Source of the DNA: Tannerella sp. | Lineage (GTDB): Bacteria; Bacteroidota; Bacteroidia; Bacteroidales; Tannerellaceae | Reading direction: 5' to 3' | DNA length: 7,947 nt | Assembly (NCBI GenBank): GCA_031263835.1 | Contig: JAISEZ010000024.1 | Coordinates: forward strand, 1-7,947 | Part shown: positions 1-6,200 of the stretch, piece by piece | How positions within the stretch are numbered: position 1 is the first letter of the stretch | Layout: every line of letters starts with the position of its first letter | The notes under the pieces: model-generated | What the model was told of the DNA's origin: nothing | Seen by the model: the letters and a program-made list of their open reading frames with translations, nothing else | Database searches by the model: none | Program-made: the position numbers and the translations under genes

Positions 1-141
1 GGCGTCGGGGAGGCGCTGATGGGCGAGATGGTGGAACTGATTGACGCCGTCCTGACCGACCCCGAATCGGACGCCACCCTCGCTGCCGTACGCGAAAAAG
101 TGAATGCAACCATGAAGGAGTATCCGCTGTTTGCATGGTAA
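1..141 (+). CDS. glyA: Serine hydroxymethyltransferase, C-terminal end (partial, 5' cut by window)
   Basis: Frame 1 is open from the first base to TAA at 139-141 and gives the last 46 residues of a protein. The end reads [17 protein letters not shown], which I recognise as the C-terminus typical of Bacteroidales GlyA. The preceding stretch ([20 protein letters not shown]) fits the last helices of that family. The enzyme is cytosolic and PLP-dependent. It interconverts serine plus tetrahydrofolate with glycine plus methylene-tetrahydrofolate, supplying one-carbon units. The PLP lysine and the catalytic core lie upstream of the window, so the call rests on the tail alone. A repeat starts 2 bp after the stop and a strong hairpin lies about 60 bp downstream, so transcription probably ends before the next gene. 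Confidence 0.85.
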   Translation, partial: GVGEALMGEMVELIDAVLTDPESDATLAAVREKVNATMKEYPLFAW

Positions 142-143
142 GA

Positions 144-183
144 AGATTCAAAGATTCAATCATTCAAAGATTCAATCATTCAA
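144..183. repeat. Octamer tandem repeat after the glyA stop
   Basis: Five consecutive 8-bp units: AGATTCAA, AGATTCAA, TCATTCAA, AGATTCAA, TCATTCAA. They can also be read as two exact 16-bp copies (150-165 and 166-181). The array starts 2 bp after the glyA stop codon. The same octamer family appears in the opposite orientation directly after the stop of the minus-strand TamB-family gene (3218-3240). No function can be read from it. Short AT-rich repeats of this kind can vary in copy number by slippage. Confidence 0.85.
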
Positions 184-199
184 AGAGAGATGTACACTG

Positions 200-237
200 T
201 AACCCCCAATCGCTGCGCTGCGCTTCATTGGGGGTTA
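200..237 (+). terminator. Strong hairpin, probable terminator of glyA
   Basis: TAACCCCCAAT (200-210) pairs perfectly with ATTGGGGGTTA (227-237), giving an 11-bp stem with five consecutive G-C pairs. The 16-nt loop at 211-226 is made of GCTGCGC-type repeats. The sequence after the stem (TTCACATTG) is only weakly T-rich, so it is not a classical E. coli-type terminator. The stem is symmetric and could act on either strand. Its position after glyA and before an independent gene supports termination. It could also be one copy of a dispersed palindromic repeat. Confidence 0.6.
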
Positions 238-265
238 TTCACATTGAATCCGAAAGATTCCAGTT

Positions 266-303
266 CTGAATCATTAATCACTAATCACTAATCATTAATC
301 ACT
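266..303. repeat. Heptamer tandem repeat abutting the receptor start codon
   Basis: Seven-bp units read CTGAATC, ATTAATC, ACTAATC, ACTAATC, ATTAATC and then a partial ACT. The last base is one nucleotide from the ATG at 305. The array occupies exactly where a ribosome-binding region and 5' leader would be, and no Shine-Dalgarno sequence is present, as is usual in Bacteroidota. I found no TAnnTTTG promoter element in 142-304. Related heptamers on the other strand are at 2489-2523 and 7889-7930. Copy-number change here would alter the leader of the receptor gene; that consequence is inference. Confidence 0.85.
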
Positions 304-304
304 G

Positions 305-2476
305 ATGAAAAAATCCATCCTGTTTATACTGGTTGTGCAGGCGTGCGGTCTGTTGCAGGCGCAGAACCGTTTTACGGCCATTGTGAAGGACGCCGGGAAC
401 AGAGAGGCGCTGTACGGAGCGTCGGCTGTTGTGGAAGGCGTTTCGGCCGGTTCCATCTCGGACGAAAACGGAGTAGTCACAATCGAACGTATCCCCGACG
501 GGAAGCATACCATCCGCTTTTCCTTTCTGGGTTACGAGCCGCAGGAGCATACCCGTGTCTTTCCATCGGAGACCGCCGACACGGTGCTCATCTGGATGGA
601 AGTTGCCGGGGAAGAGCTGGAAGAAGTCACGGTGACCACCACCCGGAGCACGCGCACTATTCAGAACCTTCCCACGCGGGTCGAGTACATCGGGGCGGAA
701 GAGCTGGAAGAAAAGGCGAACATGAAACCCGGCGACATCCGCATGTTGCTCAGCGAGAGCACCGGTATCCAGACGCAGCAGACCTCGCCCACCTCGGCCA
801 ACGCCTCCATCCGGATACAGGGACTGGACGGCCGCTACACCCAGCTGCTCAAGGACGGCCTGCCGCTTTATTCGGGAGCGGCAAGCGGACTGGGCCTGCT
901 GCAAATTCCGCCGCTGGACCTCAGGCAGGTGGAAATCGTCAAAGGCTCGTCGTCCACCCTCTACGGGGGCGGCGCCATTGCCGGACTGGTGAACCTGATT
1001 TCCCGGACGCCCGGCGCCCGTCCGGAACGCTCCTTCCTGCTGAACGGCACATCTGCGGGCGGGCTGGACATCAGCGGGTTTTACTCGCAGAAATACAGGC
1101 GCACGGGACTGACGCTCTTTGCCGCGCGCAACAGCAACGCCGCCTACGACCCCGCCGGCAATCAGATGAGCGCCATCCCGAAGTTCGAACGCTACACCGT
1201 CAACCCGCGCTTTTTTGTCTATTTCAGCGAAAAGACGACCCTGGACGCCGGCGTAAATGCCACGTTCGAGAACCGTCTGGGAGGCGACATGGAGTACATC
1301 CGCGGAAAGGAAAGCGACCGGCACAGCTACTTCGAACGGAACCGAACCGAACGCGCCGGTGCGCATTTTTCGCTCTCGCACGCCCTCTCCGGAACCTCGA
1401 AACTGAATCTCCGGAGCAGCTACAATTATTTTCACCGTCTCATGACCGTTCCCGGCTACGTCTTTGACGGCACGCAGGGCGCCACGTTCAGCGAAGCCGG
1501 CTGTTCGTTCGGCCCGGAAAACATGGAATGGGTGACCGGCGCAAACCTGTGGACAGACCGTTTCTCGGAGCAGCAAAACCCTCTCCATCCCGTGCGCGAC
1601 TACCGGCAGCTGACCGCGGGCGTCTTCGTGCAGAATCTGGCCCGGGTAACAGAGCGCTTCAGTCTTGAAACGGGGCTGCGCGGCGATTACGTAGCGGACT
1701 ACGGCTTTGCGCTCCTGCCGAGGATTTCGGGCCTGTTCCGCATCAGCCCGAAATGGACGTCGCGCGTTGGCGGCGGTCTGGGCTACAGGACGCCCACGAT
1801 TTTCACCGAAGAAAGCGAACGCCTCCACTACCGCAACGTGTTGCCCGTGAGCAGCGACCGGCATCAGCTTGAACGCAGCTACGGCCTTCATGCCGACGTC
1901 AACTTCCGCACCCAGCTGTGGGAGCAGGTGGCGGTCAGCGTCAACCAGCTGTTTTTCTACACCCGTCTGCGCCGTCCGCTGCTGCTGATTCCGCAGGCCG
2001 ACGACTCCTTTCAGTTCCGGAACATCGACGGACACACCGATACGCGGGGCGCCGAGACGAACGTCAAAATCGGGTACAGCGATTTCACGCTCTTTCTGGG
2101 TTACACGCTGACCGACGCCGTCGTCAACGATGCCGGCGTCCGCTACCAAAACCCCCTGACGCCCAAACACCGCCTCAATACCATCCTGATGTATGAAAAG
2201 GAAGACCGCTGGAAGGCGGGACTGGAAGCCTATTACAACAGCCGTCAGTCGCTGAGCGACGGCACGGCGGGCGAAGCCTTCTGGGTATTCGGCGCCATGG
2301 CGGAGCGCATTTGGGAACATTTCTCAATATACATCAACTTCGAAAACTTCACGGACACGCGACAAACGCGCTTCGGCAACATCTACTCGGGCAGCATTAC
2401 CGCTCCGGTATTCAGGGACATCTACGCCCCGCTGGACGGCTTTGTCGTCAATATGGGCCTCAAGCTGAAGTTTTAA
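305..2476 (+). CDS. TonB-dependent outer-membrane receptor, ligand unknown
   Basis: This 723-residue protein is a complete TonB-dependent receptor. Residues 1-19 are a Sec signal peptide with likely cleavage LQA|QN. Residues 22 to about 97 form a carboxypeptidase-regulatory-like beta domain (SISDENG, FSFLGYEPQ), the N-terminal extension common in Bacteroidota. A TonB-box-like EEVTVTT follows at 106-112. The plug spans about 120-236, with IRIQGLDGRYTQLLKDGLPL at 169-188 and VEIVKGSSSTLYGGGAIAG at 209-227. The rest is beta-barrel and ends in a terminal Phe, the usual outer-membrane insertion signal. It should import a ligand across the outer membrane using TonB-ExbBD energy. The overall form is closer to siderophore or cobalamin receptors (FepA/BtuB/CirA type) than to SusC, which is longer and paired with SusD. 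No SusD, transporter or regulator is adjacent, so the substrate cannot be named. VVQAC around Cys14 resembles a lipobox but has Gln at -2. Confidence 0.93.
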   Translation: MKKSILFILVVQACGLLQAQNRFTAIVKDAGNREALYGASAVVEGVSAGSISDENGVVTIERIPDGKHTIRFSFLGYEPQEHTRVFPSETADTVLIWMEVAGEELEEVTVTTTRSTRTIQNLPTRVEYIGAEELEEKANMKPGDIRMLLSESTGIQTQQTSPTSANASIRIQGLDGRYTQLLKDGLPLYSGAASGLGLLQIPPLDLRQVEIVKGSSSTLYGGGAIAGLVNLISRTPGARPERSFLLNGTSAGGLDISGFYSQKYRRTGLTLFAARNSNAAYDPAGNQMSAIPKFERYTVNPRFFVYFSEKTTLDAGVNATFENRLGGDMEYIRGKESDRHSYFERNRTERAGAHFSLSHALSGTSKLNLRSSYNYFHRLMTVPGYVFDGTQGATFSEAGCSFGPENMEWVTGANLWTDRFSEQQNPLHPVRDYRQLTAGVFVQNLARVTERFSLETGLRGDYVADYGFALLPRISGLFRISPKWTSRVGGGLGYRTPTIFTEESERLHYRNVLPVSSDRHQLERSYGLHADVNFRTQLWEQVAVSVNQLFFYTRLRRPLLLIPQADDSFQFRNIDGHTDTRGAETNVKIGYSDFTLFLGYTLTDAVVNDAGVRYQNPLTPKHRLNTILMYEKEDRWKAGLEAYYNSRQSLSDGTAGEAFWVFGAMAERIWEHFSIYINFENFTDTRQTRFGNIYSGSITAPVFRDIYAPLDGFVVNMGLKLKF

Positions 2477-2488
2477 TCCGGTAATCGG

Positions 2489-2523
2489 TAGATAGTAGTT
2501 AGTAGTCAGTAGTTAGTAGTCAG
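2489..2523. repeat. Heptamer tandem repeat after the receptor gene
   Basis: Five consecutive 7-bp units: TAGATAG, TAGTTAG, TAGTCAG, TAGTTAG, TAGTCAG. They begin 12 bp after the receptor stop codon, and the last two bases overlap the left end of the inverted-repeat element. The array belongs to the same TAGTNNT family as the arrays at 266-303 (opposite strand) and 7889-7930 (same strand). Confidence 0.85.
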
Positions 2524-2748
2524 GCATTGTCCGGAAATAAACCGTACATTTCTGGGCTGCTTCGTTCCTCGCAGTGACGGTCGGCGCAGCGACGGTTGCC
2601 GGAAAACGAACGTTTGTCGACCCGTCCCTGCGGGGAGTTGCGAAACGTTGCGAGGAACGAAGCAAAGCAAAGCAGCCCGGGTCTGCCGACCGTCACTGCG
2701 AGGAACGAAGCAGCCCAGAAATGTACGGTTTATTTCCGGACAATGCCT
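2522..2748. repeat. 227-bp element with perfect 64-bp inverted arms (MITE-like palindrome)
   Basis: Positions 2522-2585 and 2685-2748 are exact reverse complements over 64 bp; the match stops on the first base beyond each side. The spacer is 99 bp (2586-2684). Outer ends read AGGCATTGTCCGG and CCGGACAATGCCT. Each arm contains the 16-bp motif TGCGAGGAACGAAGCA (2558-2573 minus, 2697-2712 plus). A third exact copy is in the spacer (2649-2664 plus), and a degenerate CCGTCCCTGCGGGGA is at 2622-2636. Motifs of this GCGAGGAACGAAGC kind are a familiar dispersed repeat in unrelated bacterial genomes and create spurious SLRGTKQ and CEERS peptides. No transposase is encoded. No clean target duplication is visible: the flanks share only TAGT, offset by one base. 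A transcript through it could form a very stable hairpin, so it may also end receptor transcription. A non-autonomous mobile element or a dispersed palindromic repeat both fit. Confidence 0.75.
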
Positions 2749-2823
2749 TAGTGCATATATGAATATCTTTTGGACATTTTGGGATGTATTGACTTGCCGA
2801 CATGCCGGCTTATTCTCACGGAC

Positions 2824-3180
2824 GTTTCCGTAAAGCTCTGTGGAGTTTTCGCAGAGCTCTGTGAAGTTTCCGCAGAGCTCTGTGAAGTTTCCGCAGAGCT
2901 CTGTGGAGTTTTCGCAGAGCTCTGCGGAGTTTTGGTAGAGCTCTGCGGAGTTTTGGTAGAGCTCTACGAAGTTTCTGTATAGGCATACGGAGTTTCTGTA
3001 CGGGCATACGAAGTTTCTGTACGGGTATACGAAGTTTCCGTATAGGCGTACGAAGTTTTTGTACGGGTATACGAAGTTTCCGTACGGGTATACGAAGTTT
3101 CTGTATAGGCGTACGAAGTTTCTGTACGGGTATACGGAGTTTTCGCAGAGGTCTGCGGAGTTTTCCGGAATATGTTCCGA
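2824..3180. repeat. 21-bp tandem repeat array with a dyad in each unit, 16 units plus a degenerate 17th
   Basis: Sixteen uninterrupted 21-bp units run from 2824 to 3159, each starting GTTT and ending CGRA or TGRA. A diverged 17th fills 3160-3180. Spacing never shifts. Units 1-7 and 16 share a core resembling CGCAGAGCTCTGCG, a perfect 14-bp palindrome in unit 5. Units 8-15 instead carry cores such as GTACGGGTATAC or GTATAGGCATAC. Unit positions 6-19 form the dyad, centred between 12 and 13. A second weak dyad (GAAGTTTC) spans each junction. The 21-bp period equals two turns of B-DNA, so equivalent bases face the same side of the helix. There are no unique spacers, so this is not CRISPR. It lies between convergent gene ends. 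Function is unknown: multi-site protein binding, structured RNA or neutral satellite are all possible. Confidence 0.9.
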
Positions 3181-3217
3181 ATCCTTACCTGTTACACTTT
3201 GCGCAGGATAATCATGT

Positions 3218-3240
3218 GCGAATCCTTGAATCTTTGAATC
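3218..3240. repeat. Octamer repeat directly after the TamB-family stop
   Basis: Read on the minus strand immediately after the TAG stop, the sequence is GATTCAA, AGATTCAA, GGATTCGC. This is the same octamer family found after glyA at 144-183, in the same orientation relative to its gene. No terminator hairpin with a T-run was found for the minus-strand gene between here and the 21-bp array. The stretch 3181-3217 shows nothing else I can name. Confidence 0.7.
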
Positions 3241-6200
3241 CTATTCCGTTTCATGTTTTTTTTCCTCCCTGACCGTTGGCTGTTTCCTTCTGAAGAGAAA
3301 CAAATCATACAGATGCCTCATTTTTTTCCGGAAGACGATGCCCGCTCCGTATTTTGCGATTTCACCCTCCAGCAGGCTTTCATAGCGGCGATTGTAGAAA
3401 AGCTTCGCATAGCGGTTGCCGCCCGCGTCGAGCCGGTATTCGAGGGAGGCGTCGTTGATGAACGTGCTGCTCTGTCCGGAGACGTCGCCGGTCGTGACAT
3501 GCCCGCCCAGAATGACGTTGATGCGCTCGTTGTAGAAGCGTTTCGAGAAACGGAAGCCGTAATCCGTCCGCCGGCTTCCGGGTTCCGTGCCGGCGTATCT
3601 GTCCATGCTGAAGTCGAGGCTGATGTCCTTCAGCAGGCTTCCGGTGATGTTGTTGATTTCGCTTTGCAGGAAGCTGTTCAGCGCCATTCCCATGTCCAGC
3701 TTCTTTTTCCCGGAACCGTCATCGGCCAGGTACATGCCCGTAAGCAGCAGACTGACGGCCTGTTTGCTCCGTTCCTCCGGCCCCATGGCGACCAGCTGGT
3801 TTTGCACGGAAGCGTCGTCCGGCGCGTCCAGCGTAAACTGCAGCGACAGGTTCGCCATCCGCTGCTTCACCTCGATGCCGGCATCGAAATTCACCGTGTG
3901 GGGCGCCTGGCTGCCCGTGCCGACCGACGAACGGATGCGCTCGGTCGCTTTCAGGCTCAGGTAGGGGTCAAACGGGTCGCCCGTCCATTCGATATAGCTG
4001 TTTTCCTTCATCTTCAGCGCCTTGTTTGCAATCACGGGCATGTTGTATCTCACCTGTCCGTCCGAGATGGTATAGCGTCCGGTCAGAATCAGGTCCGCCT
4101 GGCGGGTGTACTGAAACGCCAGGTCGCCGCCGCCCTCCAGTTCCACCCGGCCGGAAGCGGCGTCGTCCAGGTCAACTCCCAGCTTCACGGACGGGTCGAG
4201 GCGGATGGTCAGCTGCATGTCCAGCCCGCCGACGGGCGCCCATTCGCGCGGTATGCCCGCGCGGTTTCTTCCGGTGCGCCGCGGCACGGTGTCCCGGAAA
4301 TAGGAAAACGTCACCAGGTCGGTCATGCGGTCCTGTGCCGTCAGGGGCGATTCTTTCAGGATGTACGTCAGGTTCGTGGCGCCCAGCAGGTGCACCCAGC
4401 CCCTCATTTCCGGCGCGTCCAGCGGCCCTTTCAGCGTGGAGTTGAGGTTGACGGACAGTTTGCCGTACACGATGCTTCCGTCCGCCTTCGGGGCGTTCAT
4501 CAGCTGCATGTCGGAGGCCGTCAGTTTCAGGTCCACTTCCGCGTCCGCCGGGCGCTGAAAATCAATGACGCCGTCGATGACGAAGGGATTGTTGCCGACG
4601 GCGTAAATGCTGTATCTGTTGAACTGCGCCCGGCTGTCCCGGATTTCCACCCGCCGGCTGTCGAGATGGAGCTGCGTTCCGGCAGCCGCGATGCGGACCA
4701 CCGCCGTATCGGCCTGCAGGTAGCCGTTCAGCAGCGGTTCCTTTCCCGTACCCGCAATCGACATCCGCCCCTGCAGCGTGCCGCTCATCTGCGTGACGCC
4801 CTCAAGGAACGGGTCCAGCATCCGCAGCGGCAGGCGGTTCATCTCCAACATCCCGTCCAGCCGTCCGTCCTGTTCGGAGTAGTAGTAGGCGGCCAGCGTG
4901 GAGATTTCCTTTTCTTCATGGAAAAAATGCAGGTCAATCCGGTGTTCGCCCCGGTCCACGGGCAGGTAGGCGCCGCTCAGCAGCACTGCACCCACCCGGC
5001 CGTTCCCGTAGGTCAGGTCGTCCACGCCCGCGTCCGCCACAATCATGTAGGTACGGTCTGCGGGCACGTAGCGCAGCGACACGTTCGCCATGCCCTTCAC
5101 CGGCGACGTCCAGCCGAATCCTTTCGAAATCAGGTTCAGGTCAATCCGGCTCACTTCGAGCAGCAGCTCTTTCATCTGCTCCTCCTCTTCCAGCGAATGG
5201 AGCCACAGGTAAGCGTCATTGGCCCCGTCCAGGCGAAGGTCGGCGGAGATGTTTCCCGCGTTTTTGACCAGCACGTAATTGCCGGGGTTCACGGCGAACG
5301 GCAGAAAGGCAATCACCGCCTCCGGCTGCAGGTGAATGTTCCAGCCTTCCGGCTGCTTTTCCGCCAGAAGCCCCAGGTGTAAGCCGGCCTCGCCGCGCCC
5401 GTTCCGGTGATACGCCTCCAGCGTGATACGGTCATCCTGCACCTGTCCGTTCCATCCGGCCGTAAACGGCTCCTGATTGCGGAATTTGCGCTTGACAATC
5501 CCGCCCTCATGCCGGATGCCCGTCGCGTCCTGCCGGACGTCTATCCGCAGCGTGTCAATCCTCGTCGTATCCTTCACCAGGGAGAACAGCCGGGCAGTCA
5601 TTTGCAGCCCGTCGCCGGGCGACGTGGAGGCGTCGAGTGTGAAACGGTCAAAAAAGAGGTCGTGCTCCTGCAGATAATGGTTCACCGGATTATCCCGTCC
5701 GGCCGTCACCTGCAGGGAAACGTCGGGCAGGAGCGTCCGGAGTTCCTGCAGCCGGACGGCGGAGTCTTTTTTCATCTGCTGCATCACGTAACCGGACAGG
5801 CCGGTCAGCCTGCGGACGATGGTCTCCGCATCCGCGTTGCCCGTGACCGTAATGCCCAGGTCGCCGGCGTGGAAGGAGCACTGCGTGGTGTCCCCGTCTC
5901 CGGCTGCATGGAGGGTGATTATCTTCGGATTCACCTTTCGCGATTCCAGCGTCATTTCCCAGTTCCCCAGCGCAACATCCAGCCGGTGACGTTTTCGCCC
6001 GTCGGTCTCCATTTCCGAAAACAGCTGGAAGGAATGGGCCAGGGGCCTGTCCGTCCATTGCAGGCCGTACATGTCCAGCGAATCAATCCCGGCAATCAGC
6101 GTGGCCGTCATTTTCTCCCTGCGAAGTTCCCCGTTCAGCGTGACGGTGCCTTTTACCAGGGGATATTCGCTGGCTAATGAGGCCTGCAGCAGATGTTCCT

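Noticed and set aside
338..349. Lipoprotein signal (VQAC) at the receptor N-terminus
   Set aside because: Gln at -2 does not fit the lipobox, and a standard signal-peptidase I site (LQA|QN) follows five residues later.
299..2320. Long minus-strand open frame opposite the receptor gene
   Set aside because: It is a shadow of G+C-rich coding sequence. Its translation resembles no protein family, while the plus strand encodes a complete receptor.
2764..2772. Plus-strand promoter (TATCTTTTG) before the 21-bp array
   Set aside because: The spacing is TA-N3-TTTG instead of TA-N2-TTTG and no -33 element is present, so it is too weak to list.
2574..2833. Small plus-strand frames reading SLRGTKQ and CEERS
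   Set aside because: These peptides are the usual spurious translations of the GCGAGGAACGAAGC repeat and run through the palindrome arms.
2770..2982. Plus-strand open frame with AELCEVS repeats
   Set aside because: It is a by-product of the same array and ends at a TAG created by the first TATAGG unit. Its start lies in featureless sequence.
2824..3180. CRISPR array
   Set aside because: Units are directly adjacent with no unique spacers, and no cas genes are present.
2816..3184. Minus-strand open frame through the 21-bp array encoding cationic heptads (RALRKLH, RIPVQKL) with leucines in an a/d-like pattern
   Set aside because: All three minus frames are largely stop-free, because the unit simply lacks stops on that strand and 21 is a multiple of three. 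The only ATGs (3007 and one 21 bp further in) are inside the array, and the conserved KL reflects the conserved DNA end CGAAGTTT. There is no evidence of selection on protein.
3253..5382. Long plus-strand open frame opposite the TamB-family gene
   Set aside because: It is a shadow frame, rich in His, Gln, Val and Arg with no recognisable domain; the minus strand has clear TamB motifs throughout.
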